A stretch of DNA of 64,000 bases from Streptomyces sp. cf386 (lineage in GTDB: Bacteria > Actinomycetota > Actinomycetes > Streptomycetales > Streptomycetaceae): contig NZ_FNHV01000013.1 of the NCBI RefSeq assembly GCF_900103585.1, forward strand, positions 264,570-328,569, in the 5' to 3' direction. A program made the translations under genes and the position numbers. The notes beneath the pieces are model-generated. The model made no database searches. It saw only the letters and a program-made list of their open reading frames with translations, and was not told the DNA's origin. Shown piece after piece: positions 17,520 to 26,400 of this stretch. Within the stretch, counting starts at the first letter, position 1, and every line of letters begins with the position of its first letter.

Positions 17520-19277
17520 ATGTCTCACACATCTCGACGAAGGCTCCTCGCGGCCTTCGCGGCCTCTGCCGCCGCTGCCCCGCTCACCGGTCTGGCCGCC
17601 GCCCCGGCGCGTGCCGCCGCGGCGGCGGACGTGCCGGCCTTCCCGGGGCCGGGTGGCCTGTCCTCGGCCCGTTCGTGGGTGACCATGGCGCCGCTGGGCG
17701 CCGCGTACTTCACTCCGGTGGCCCTCACCACCCCACTCACCGCCACCGTGCTCTCCAGCACCCCGACCCGTACCGAGGTCACCTCCGGCGGCAAGCGCGT
17801 CGCGCTGCTGACGCACGGCGCGCGAACCGTCGTACTGCCCGGACCACAGCGGACCTTCGCGGAGAACAAGCGGCCCTTCGTGGACGACTTCCAGCGGACG
17901 CTGCCGGACCTCGCACTGGACGAGGAGGACCGGGTGTACTGGGGCACCTCGCCGGGCGGCGGCAGGTGGGTCACGTCCGAAACCCTCAAGACCGACTTCT
18001 CGGTGGTGCCGGGCACCGGAATCATCGACCTCACGACCGCCGGGTACAGCCGGCACGCCAGCCTGCGCGATGACGAGATCACCGACGTCGACGTGCGCTG
18101 CACGGCCAGGTTCGACAAGATCCCCATAGGTCAGGCCTGTTCGTTCGCGCTGACCTTCGGCTACGGCAGCACCCAGAACCACTACCGGGCCCGGCTGTCC
18201 TTCCTCACCTCCGGCGCGGTCGAGATGCGGTTGGAGAAGGAGGTCAACAACGACGTGACCCCGCTGGAAACGGCGGTCACACTGGCCACGGGTGTGCCGG
18301 CGGGGACCGACTGGACGATCCGGGTGCGGCGGGATGGCGCCCGCATCCGGGCGAAGGCCTGGCAGTCCGCGTCGGCGGAACCGTCTTCGTGGGCCTTCGA
18401 CGTCACCGACTCCACGCCCACGTTGACCAAGGGCCGGGTGGGCCTGCGCGCCTTGGCCAACGACGGTTGCACCAACCTGCCGGTCCGACTGTCCGTGAGC
18501 CGCCTCGAGGTGGACGCCGCGAACTGGGCGGCCCTGCCGACCGTCACCCACGGCGACTGGGTGCGGCTGCTGCCCGAGCCGTTCGACGGCACCTGGACGG
18601 CCGATCTGGAGCAGATGATCCGAGGCTGGGCCGGATCCACCGTCCCGGACGTACTCGCGTACGCTGCGATGTTCCTCGGCGGCGCTCCGGCGGTCACGGC
18701 CGGCGCCGGACCGGCCCAGGGCAGGCAAGTGCTGGGCGAGGCCGGGTACGGCTATCTCGACGCGCAGGGTTACCGGCTCGAAGGCGCCGACTTCCATGAG
18801 TACATGAAGGTGGGCTGGACCTTCCCGGACGGCACGTACAAGGGGCCATCCAGCAAGCAGGTCGGCAACCTCGACTGCTCCGGCTATACGCGCATGGTCT
18901 ACGGCTACCACCTGAGCGTCCCGCTGGCCGCCGAGGAGGACACCTCGGGCACCCGGATCCCGCGCAAGTCCCGGCACATAGCAGACCACGCGCCAGGCGT
19001 GGTCGTCGACCGCGCCACCGGGACCACCCCGCCCGCCGCGGCCCTGCTCCAGCCGGGCGACCTGGTGCTGTTCAACGCCGACTCCAGTGACGACGGCGTC
19101 AGCCTGACCGTCGATCACGTCGGCATCTATGTGGGTCTCGACGGCGGCGGCAAACGCCGCTTCCTCTCCAGCCGCAAGACGGTCAACGGGCCCACCATGT
19201 CCGACCTGGGCGGCGCGTCCCTGCTCGACGGTTCGGGGACGTACGCCAAGACACTGCACACCGTACGCCGAATCTGA
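17520..19277 (+). CDS. Tat-exported protein with C-terminal NlpC/P60-like peptidase domain
   Basis: 585 residues. The N-terminus SRRRLLAAFAASAAAAP is a twin-arginine signal with cleavage near ARA-AAA. Residues ~170-340 form a jelly-roll-like domain (SFALTFGYGSTQNHYRAR, then DWTIRVRRDG) similar to concanavalin-type folds. The C-terminal ~150 residues contain the NlpC/P60 catalytic Cys453 in GNLDCSGYTRMVYGY and His533 in VDHVGIYVGL, preceded by PGDLVLF. It is probably a secreted peptidoglycan or peptide amidase/endopeptidase with a carbohydrate-binding jelly roll. AAAGGA at 17503-17508 supports the start. Confidence 0.85.
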   Translation: MSHTSRRRLLAAFAASAAAAPLTGLAAAPARAAAAADVPAFPGPGGLSSARSWVTMAPLGAAYFTPVALTTPLTATVLSSTPTRTEVTSGGKRVALLTHGARTVVLPGPQRTFAENKRPFVDDFQRTLPDLALDEEDRVYWGTSPGGGRWVTSETLKTDFSVVPGTGIIDLTTAGYSRHASLRDDEITDVDVRCTARFDKIPIGQACSFALTFGYGSTQNHYRARLSFLTSGAVEMRLEKEVNNDVTPLETAVTLATGVPAGTDWTIRVRRDGARIRAKAWQSASAEPSSWAFDVTDSTPTLTKGRVGLRALANDGCTNLPVRLSVSRLEVDAANWAALPTVTHGDWVRLLPEPFDGTWTADLEQMIRGWAGSTVPDVLAYAAMFLGGAPAVTAGAGPAQGRQVLGEAGYGYLDAQGYRLEGADFHEYMKVGWTFPDGTYKGPSSKQVGNLDCSGYTRMVYGYHLSVPLAAEEDTSGTRIPRKSRHIADHAPGVVVDRATGTTPPAAALLQPGDLVLFNADSSDDGVSLTVDHVGIYVGLDGGGKRRFLSSRKTVNGPTMSDLGGASLLDGSGTYAKTLHTVRRI

Positions 19278-20079
19278 GCCGCGTCAGGAGCCGTCCAGCC
19301 GCCGTCCCACCAGAACCGGTGGTGTGGATCCCGAAGTTCGGGAACGACTGCACCTGCCGGACATCCTCGCCTCTTCCCGCCCCAGGGCGACGTCCTCCGA
19401 CGCCGAGTCGGCGTACGCCGCCCGTGACGTTCCCGGCCATGGAAGCGGGGGAGAAGGTCGTCGACGAGGCGGACGCAGCGGGGTTGGGTTCCTTCAGATC
19501 GAGGTAGCTCGGGGCCCGGAAGGTCTGGAAGACACCTCGTGTCTTGTCCCGGGCGCGGGCAGGAGCCGTTCGGTGACGAGCTGGTGGGCGGGCGGGGTGT
19601 CGCCGAGATCGAGGAGGGCCTGGCCTACTGGTGAAGAGGAGATGTTCGAACCCTGTGCTATTCGGTGTCTCTGAGTGCGGCGAGGTAGTCAGCCCAGCTG
19701 CTTTGGGTGAGCACGGACCAGGTCTGGGTGGTGTTTCGATGAACGCCGAAGAGGTCACTGATGATGACCGGCGGGAGGTCTTCAGCCATCCCCATCACGG
19801 CCGTGTTCCGGGCGCCGCGTTGGTGGGCAGGCCTACCTCTCTGAGCCGGGTGGCGAGCCCCTGAGGACTCCGGGGACGACTCGTCGGCCGACCGGGCACA
19901 AGAAACGGGATTTGCCCGTCACGAGGTTCCGGCGCGCGGGCGGCAGGTACCGCCCCGACGCCCTCGACGGCTTCCTCGCCGGGACAGGACTCGCCATCGA
20001 CCTCCCGCCACCATCACCTTGAAGCGCCTGGTCAGTTATTCGGTTGCACACCACCGAGACGGGGTGTCTGATCCCGGCT
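19278..20079. other. Gene-poor 800-bp stretch with recombinase debris
   Basis: No convincing intact gene on either strand. It holds the recombinase remnant at 19658-19860. Frames in 19278-19650 and 19865-20079 have no recognisable domain and look like decayed sequence. Confidence 0.5.
19658..19860 (-). pseudogene. Remnant of a tyrosine site-specific recombinase C-terminus
   Basis: The minus strand reads RNTAVMGMAEDLPPVIISDL then FGVHRNTTQTWSVLTQSSWA and DYLAALRDTE before a stop at 19658-19660. This matches the family-specific tail (LA-DLPP-VLADLLG-----TA--W---A--SWADY) found at the end of many Streptomyces integrase/recombinase proteins. The segment just upstream, LREVGLPTNAA, fits the same protein in a different frame, implying a frameshift near 19820. 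The catalytic core is absent. It marks a decayed mobile element. Confidence 0.55.
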
Positions 20080-20946
20080 ATGACGATTGTGCTGAGGACG
20101 CCGACGGCCGACGGAGTGCGCGAGGCCATTGCGGCGCTGCGGGAGTGGCAGCACGACGAAACGCCCATGCAGCTGCATCCCGGGGACATCGGCTGGAACT
20201 ACCGGTTCGGAACGGCCGAGGCGGCCGCGGCGGTGCGGACCTGGAGCCGGAACGGACGGATCCTCGCCGTCGGGATGCTGGATTCGCCGACGCTCGTGCG
20301 GATGACGGTCGCTTCCGACGCTTTCCATGACGAGGACTTGGCGCGGCGACTCGTCGAGGACTTCTCGCTGCCCGAGCGCGGCGTGCTGCCGGAAGGAGCG
20401 GTGTCCATCGAGGCGCCGCAGGGCCTGCTGCTCCACGACCTGTTGACCAAGGAGGGCTGGGGCGCCGACGAGCCGTGGACACCGCTCTTCCGCGACCTCG
20501 CCGAAGCGGTGGAGGACCCCGGCGTGCCGATCAAGGAGATCGGCCTGGAGCAGGCACAGGACTTCGCCGACGTGCTGCGGTCCGCGTTCAACACCACGAA
20601 GCCCACGCGCGAGTACCGGCACAAGATGTCCGCGGCACCGTTCTACGCCGACGCCCGCTGCCTGGGTGCTTACGACGACCAGGGCAACCCCGCGGCGATG
20701 GTGACGGTCTGGTCGGCCGGCCCGGGGAAACCAGGACTGATCGAGCCGATGGGTGTCCACACGGACCACCGCGGCCGCGGCTATGGCCGGGCGATCACCG
20801 TCGCCGGGGCGGCCGCACTGCGGGAGATGGGCTCGTCAAGCGTGCGCGTGTGCACACCGAGCTCCAACCTCGGCGGCGTCGCCACGTACAAGGCGGCCGG
20901 GCTCGCGGCGAGGCCGGAGATCGCCGACCGGATCCGGAAGGTCTGA
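20080..20946 (+). CDS. GNAT-family N-acetyltransferase, two-domain
   Basis: About 288 residues from ATG 20080 (an upstream TTG at 20044 is less likely). The C-terminal half has the acetyl-CoA binding motif A pattern IEPMGVHTDHRGRGYGRAIT, with R-x-x-G-x-G/A, followed by VCTPSSNLGGVATYKAAGL, the alpha4-beta6 part of GNAT folds. The N-terminal half looks like a degenerate second GNAT domain. It is cytoplasmic, with unknown substrate, and stands alone between recombinase debris and a terminator hairpin. Confidence 0.85.
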   Translation: MTIVLRTPTADGVREAIAALREWQHDETPMQLHPGDIGWNYRFGTAEAAAAVRTWSRNGRILAVGMLDSPTLVRMTVASDAFHDEDLARRLVEDFSLPERGVLPEGAVSIEAPQGLLLHDLLTKEGWGADEPWTPLFRDLAEAVEDPGVPIKEIGLEQAQDFADVLRSAFNTTKPTREYRHKMSAAPFYADARCLGAYDDQGNPAAMVTVWSAGPGKPGLIEPMGVHTDHRGRGYGRAITVAGAAALREMGSSSVRVCTPSSNLGGVATYKAAGLAARPEIADRIRKV

Positions 20947-21422
20947 CGTCGGGGTCTGCGGACCTTCTCACCGTGCCGCAGCACCTCGTACGGCGGCCAT
21001 GCGCGCCAGAGCCTCGTGCGGCAGCCGTACGAGGCTCTGCTCTCGGCTCGATCGGACATCCACTGCTCCAACTCCGAGGGAGCCTGGCTGACGAGGGCGG
21101 TTCATCCGTGTGCTCTGCCTTGCGTGCAACCACCACGTGCCGTTGATCCCACCACAGGCAGACCCCCGGGGCCATTCGAGGACGTCCAAAGGTCATGACC
21201 AAGGCACCAGGCGACCGTGCGACACGATCTGTATGCGCGACGCAGTCGTGGTGACCGGCACGGCCAGAGTCGTGACCTACACCGCGCACACTCCGGCGAC
21301 AATGACCCGACCGCACCGGACGTAACGTGCGACGGTCCAGGGACTCTGCAAGAGCTGGAGCCGACTGGGCCGGTCCAATCCTCACCCGGTCACATTCCGG
21401 GCAGGAGTCCTGCGCGCGGCCG
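20947..21422. other. 476-bp intergenic stretch
   Basis: Apart from the hairpin at 21005-21037 that probably terminates the GNAT transcript, I see no supported gene or regulatory motif. Confidence 0.5.
21005..21037 (+). terminator. Strong hairpin, probable terminator of the GNAT gene
   Basis: CAGAGCCTCGT and ACGAGGCTCTG form a perfect 11-bp stem with an 11-nt loop, 58 nt after the GNAT stop. No U-tract is present. Confidence 0.6.
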
Positions 21423-22121
21423 TCAGCGGATGGCGGACGGGATGTCAGGCACCGCAACGGGGCGGAGTACCAGAAGAGACTCTTCCTGGAGAGCCACCAT
21501 CGCAAAGGGGAACCGGTCGACTTCCAAGCAGAGATCGACATCGTCCCGGTGGTATCCGCTGCGCAGCCCACCGGCGAGGTCTGCCGCAGCACGAGACGTC
21601 CTCGCGCGGTGGATATACGGGGCCGCCTCGGCATCGCCCCCGGCCATACACTGACCAATGTATTCAGCGCAGGCCAGGTCCTCGTCCGCCTTGCCTTCCT
21701 CGCCGGTGACAACGAACGTCACCGGGCCGGAATCCGCGGTCTGCAGGTACCGCGCGGTCGGGCCGGCCACCACAAAGCTCGCGCACAAGACCAGCGGTGC
21801 GCTTGCAACGGCCAGCGCGCCCACGGTTCCTGCCGTCGTCTTCTGCACCAGCGTGCGACCGGTGAAGTCACATGACCTGAGCAGGCCAGGTGAGTTCACC
21901 GCGTCGAAGCCCGCTGCTGGAGCTCCGTCCTTCAAAGCCAGCCAACCCGGGTGGCTCTCCTTCAAGGCAAGTGCCTCACTCTCCGTCGAGGCCAGGACGA
22001 TCCTCTCGACCCCGCGCGAGAAGGCCCAGGCAGCGACGGTGAAGGCGCGCATGACATCGATGACGACTGCAACACGGGGAACGCCAGTCAACTCTGGTAT
22101 GCCAACGAAGTGGTGGTCCAT
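21423..22121 (-). CDS. 2-phosphosulfolactate phosphatase (ComB) family protein
   Basis: About 232 residues. The N-terminal segment VVIDVMRAFTVAAWAFSRG, the middle GFDAVNSPGLL and TTAGT, and the acidic GEEGKADEDLACAEYI match the ComB fold, a Mg-dependent phosphatase that releases sulfolactate in coenzyme M synthesis in archaea. Actinobacteria do not make coenzyme M in that way, so the substrate here is probably another phosphorylated small molecule. The start is uncertain (22121 or 22148). It is monocistronic and convergent with nothing recognisable. Confidence 0.8.
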   Translation of the reverse strand: MDHHFVGIPELTGVPRVAVVIDVMRAFTVAAWAFSRGVERIVLASTESEALALKESHPGWLALKDGAPAAGFDAVNSPGLLRSCDFTGRTLVQKTTAGTVGALAVASAPLVLCASFVVAGPTARYLQTADSGPVTFVVTGEEGKADEDLACAEYIGQCMAGGDAEAAPYIHRARTSRAAADLAGGLRSGYHRDDVDLCLEVDRFPFAMVALQEESLLVLRPVAVPDIPSAIR

Positions 22122-22442
22122 CACACCATTCTGACGCCTCTGGATCATCAGAAGAACACGGCAGATCCAGCTGCCACCGGAATGACGGTCGGCGGAGCAG
22201 TTCCGGTGTCGGCCGGATTCCGGTGGATCGGGCGATCAACCGGAAGGAGCATCAGCCCTTGCCGCAGAGCGCGAATGCACCGTTGCCCCGGCTGAGCGTC
22301 GGCGTCGTAGCGGGACGAACACGTGGGTCGTGCGCTGCCGTGAGCAGAGCCGCCGCAGCCCCCTGGGAGGTGCCCAGATTCCCGGGGACTGACCCGGACC
22401 GCCGAACCAGCGGATTGCTACGGCCGTCATGCCCTGCGGGGC
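22122..22442. other. 321-bp intergenic stretch
   Basis: It lies upstream of the ComB-family gene and downstream of the ABM-domain gene. No coding sequence, hairpin or repeat that I can support. Confidence 0.5.
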
Positions 22443-22796
22443 CTACGCTCGCGTGAACCCGTGGCTCCGCTCCACCTTGGCCACATGCAGCGTGTAGCTC
22501 TCGTACCACTCGACCTGCCCGCGCTTTTGCGCCGCGCGGTGCTCGGCATTGCTCCGCCACTCCGTGAGGGCGTCGGCGTCGCGGAAGTACCCGACGGTGA
22601 TGCCCAGCCCGCCGGGAGTCTGGGCATGCTCCATCCCCAGGAATCCAGGGACGTCCTTCACCAGGTCTTCCATGCGTGCGGCGGTCTCGCTGTAGCCGCT
22701 CTGGTCCTGGGTTCGCACCGTGGTGAAGACAGTCACGTAGTAAGGGGGTTCAAAGGCCTCGACGGGCGTGACAGGCGCTTCGGAGTGATTGCTCAT
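22443..22796 (-). CDS. Antibiotic-biosynthesis-monooxygenase (ABM) domain protein
   Basis: 117 residues, the normal size of a dimeric ferredoxin-like ABM domain. YYVTVFTTVRTQDQSGYSE, MEDLVKDVPGFLGMEHAQTP and the C-terminal WYESYTLHVAKVER show the usual alternation of strands and helices; W at the ALTEWRSNAEHRAAQ helix is typical. Such proteins include heme-degrading and quinol-forming monooxygenases and many of unknown role. The start at 22796 is taken because the longer frame to 22856 has no homology. It is divergent from the Trypco1-protease cassette with a 195-bp spacer. Confidence 0.82.
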   Translation of the reverse strand: MSNHSEAPVTPVEAFEPPYYVTVFTTVRTQDQSGYSETAARMEDLVKDVPGFLGMEHAQTPGGLGITVGYFRDADALTEWRSNAEHRAAQKRGQVEWYESYTLHVAKVERSHGFTRA

Positions 22797-22991
22797 GGCG
22801 CCACTGTAAGACGGGATGCGCACAACGATCCGGCGTCTTTCCTGAACGGGATACATAAGCGATCCCGCTCACGACCTGCGTCAGCGGAGCCGCCAGGTCG
22901 GGACGGCGCGGTTCGAGACGGTTCGGTTCTGACATGCCGTCCCATCGATGGGGTAGGGAACTGCCGTGGCAGGTGTCGCGAAGGGGGAAGC

Positions 22992-23414
22992 ATGACGTTC
23001 CTGGTCGAGTTGCCTGTGTCCGGGGCGGGCGACGCGAGAACCGGTGGCGAGGGGGCGGGATCCGCTCCGTCGGACGCGACCGGCATCGTCAAGGTCCAGA
23101 TCGACGAGGTCGCGGACGGGCTGGTGCAGGTCGCGCGTCCCGGGCAGGTCGTGGCGCGGGCGACCCGGTCGCTGAACGACATGCTCGCCGGGATCCGTCC
23201 GGTCGCGGAGAACTTCGTCGACGGATTCCGTGACATGGCACGGCAACCCGACGAGATCGGCGTCGAGTTCGGCCTGTCCCTGTCGGCTGAGGCGGACGTG
23301 GTGATCTCCCGGACGACCGGTCAGGCCAACTTCAAGGTCACCCTGACCTGGCGCAATCCATCGTCCGGTGAACCGGCACCGACACCGGCACCGGCAGCGG
23401 ACGCGGCGGGATGA
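22992..23414 (+). CDS. Trypco1 (trypsin-co-occurring domain 1) protein, cassette 1
   Basis: 140 residues. LNDMLAGIRPVAENFVDGFR, EIGVEFGLSLSAEADVVISR and the final strand ANFKVTLTWRNP match the CU044_2847/Trypco1 family, small proteins found next to trypsin-like proteases in bacterial conflict systems. The ~30-residue N-terminal part VQIDEVADGLVQVARPGQ forms additional strands, and a Pro-Ala tail ends the protein. AAGGGGGAAG precedes ATG 22992. The stop overlaps the next start by ATGA, so it is translated with the trypsin-STAND protein and likely serves as its partner or regulator. Confidence 0.85.
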   Translation: MTFLVELPVSGAGDARTGGEGAGSAPSDATGIVKVQIDEVADGLVQVARPGQVVARATRSLNDMLAGIRPVAENFVDGFRDMARQPDEIGVEFGLSLSAEADVVISRTTGQANFKVTLTWRNPSSGEPAPTPAPAADAAG

Positions 23415-26400
23415 CACTGCCCGCGTTACCGCCCGAGCGGACGGGGGGCCCGGGCCTGCAGTCCCTGGACGCGGCCGTACTGCGTGTCCGCGACGGCCGC
23501 GGGGACCCCGTCGGCGTTGCCTTCCTGGTCTCCGACACGCTCGCCTTGACCTGCGCGCACGTGGTCCATGCGGCCCTGGGTACGACGGGGGAAGCGGCAC
23601 CTCCCGCTTCCGCACGGATCCAGGTCGACCTTCCCCTCGTGCCCGCCCCGCAGCGCGACGGCGGTGCGCCTGCGACGACGGCCGGTGTCGAGCACTGGGT
23701 GCCGCCGAGGGCGCCCGACGGCGGGTCCTCGGTGTCCTCTGCGCGCGACGACGCCGATGTCGTCGGGCCCGCCGATGTCGCCGTGCTTCGGCTGGAGGCG
23801 CCGCTTCCGGGAGCGGGACCGGTGCAGTTGGTGGACGCGGACGAATTGTGGGGGCACCCGGTGCGGGCGTTCGGGCTGCCCGCCGGGCGTCCCGGCGGGG
23901 TGTGGCATGCGGGGGTGCTGCGGGGCCGACAGGCCGACGGCTGGGTGCAGGCCGATCTCGTCGGCAACGGCTATCCGGTGTCGCGGGGCTTCAGCGGCGG
24001 CCCCGTGTGGGACGACCGGCTGTCCGGTGTGGTCGGCATGGTCGCGGTGGCCGAGTCCGGGCAGCCGCCCGTCAGTTACCTGATCCCCACCGGCGGACTG
24101 CTGGCCGCCCGGCCCGAGCTGCGTGCGGTCACGCTGCCGCCGTCGCCGTTCCGGGCTCTCTCGGCGTTCCAGGAGACGGACGCGGCGATCTTCCACGGCA
24201 GGCGGGCCGAAAGCGACGAGGCGGCGCGGGCACTGGCCGCGGAGCGCCGCGTCACCGTCGTAGGACCGTCGGGATCCGGCAAGTCGTCGCTGGCCCTGGC
24301 CGGTGTGGCGCCTCGGCTGCGCGCGGAAGGCGCCCAGGTGGTGGTCGTGCGGCCGACGCCCGGCAGCAGCCCGCTCACCACCTTCGCGGCGGCGGTGCTG
24401 CCGCTGCTGGAACCCGACCTGCCCGAGGCCGAGCGCCCCGAGCGGACCGCGGAACTCGTCCAAGTGCTGCGCCGCCACGGCCCGGCGGACGTCGTGGCCC
24501 GGCTGCTCCAACTGCGGCGCGGCAGCAGGCTGCTCGTCGTGGTCGACCAGTTCGAGGAGGTCCTCGGCCTGGCACCGGACGCCGTCGACGAGCTGGCCGA
24601 CCTGCTCCAGGGCGACACGCTGCCCGCCACCGTCCGCGTACTGATCACGCTGCGTGCCGACTTCCTGGAACCGGTCCTGGCTCATCCGCGGTTCGGCCCG
24701 CAGTTCGGCGGACACCTGCACGCACTCGCCCCGCCGACCCCGGAATCCCTGCGCGAGATCGTGACCGTACCGGTGGAGGCCGTCCCCGGGCTGTCCTACG
24801 AGCCCCATCTCGCCGAACGCATCCTCGCCGACACCGGCACCGGACCGGGTGCCCTGCCCCTCCTCGGCCTCACCCTCGACCTGCTGTGGCAGCGGCAGCA
24901 GGGCGGCCTGCTGACGCACCGGGCGTACGAGGAACTCGGCGGTGTCACCGGCGCGTTGGGCAAGCACGCCGACCGGGTCTGGAAAGCGTGTGTGCCGCCC
25001 GAGGACGAAGAAGCGGCCAGGCGGCTGTTCACCCGGCTCGTCCGAGTCCCGGTCGGCACGCCCGCGCCCATCCGGCGGATGGTGCTGCGCACCGAACTGC
25101 GCGACGAGCAGTGGCGGGTCGCGCAACGGCTCGCCGGGACAAGGCTGTTGGCCACCGGCCACAACGCCGAGGGCACCGAGACCGTGGAACTCGCGCACGA
25201 GGCGCTGATCAGCGACTGGGACAAACTGGCCGACTGGACCACCGGGGACCGTGCCTTCCTGGAGTGGCGGGCCGCTCTGCAACAGGACATGGACCGCTGG
25301 GAGCACGCCGGGCGTCCCTCGCAGTTGCTTCCCACGCCCCTGCAGCTCGCCCGATCCGAACGGTGGCTGAGCGAACGCCGTGACGAACTGACCGATGCCG
25401 AACGGCACTACCTGGACGCCGGCCGCGCCCACCGCCGCGCGAGGGTCCGTCGGCGACGGACGGCGCTCTCGGCCGTCGGTCTCGTCGTGGCACTGGTCCT
25501 GGTGGCACTGTCGTTGCTCTACGCCACCCGGGAGGAGAGCCGGGAACGCGCGGCGGACGCCGCGTCCCGCGCCCTCGCGGTGGCCGCGGAGGACGACGCG
25601 CGCACCGAACCCGCCCTCGGCGTGCTGAAGGCACTGGCAGCCCACCACACGGCGCCGACGACGGAGGCCCGCAACGCACTCCTGCGGCAGTACCTGCGCT
25701 ACCACGCTTACGACCGGGTGCTGTCCGGTGTACTGGGCACGGTCAGGGCGTTCACCATCAGTCGGAACGGTGACGTCGTGCTGGCCACCTCGCAACTGGG
25801 CCGGGCCGTCCTGTACGTCGGCGCCACCTCCGGGCGGGTGCGCAGCGCCCAGGTGCCCTCGACCGGACAGGTCCTTGAAGTCGTGGTGTCCGCGGACGGC
25901 AAGCGCGGCGCCTACGTCCAGGCGGACGGCAAGGCCGTGTGGTTCGAGGTGGACACCGACGCCGCAGGCCTGCTCGGCCCGCTGCACCGGCTGCCCGACG
26001 CGCCGGGCAGCGGCGTCAGCTGGGATATTTCGGTGGGCCCCGCGCTGTCGGCGGACGGCCGTCTGCTCGCCGCGCGCGTCCGGGGCCGCCTGGTGTGGTG
26101 GAACCTGGACCGTGGCGCGCTCGCCGGTGACGTGCCCGCGCCCCAGGACATGAACACCGCCCTGTGGTTCGGCCCGGACGGGCGGACGCTGCTGACGAAG
26201 GTCTACACGGCGTCGGGCGCGCAGGCGCTGAAGTCCGTGGACATGGGTACCGGCCGCGCCACCCAACTCCTGTCCGAGGCCCAGAACATCTTCGTGTCCG
26301 GGGACCGCCGCACCGCGGTTGTGTGCCGCGAGGAGGGCGATCAGTCAGTCGTCAGCCGCCACCGGACCTCCGACGGCGCCGGCATCGGCCGCCCCTACCG

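Noticed and set aside
16836..19259. An 807-residue minus-strand open frame over the NlpC/P60 gene
   Set aside because: Only its last ~25 residues resemble a transposase; the rest is antisense to the Tat-exported protein.
23426..26266. A 946-residue minus-strand open frame antisense to the first STAND gene
   Set aside because: Low-complexity Arg/Gly/Ala/Val-rich translation without a domain; a shadow of the real coding strand.
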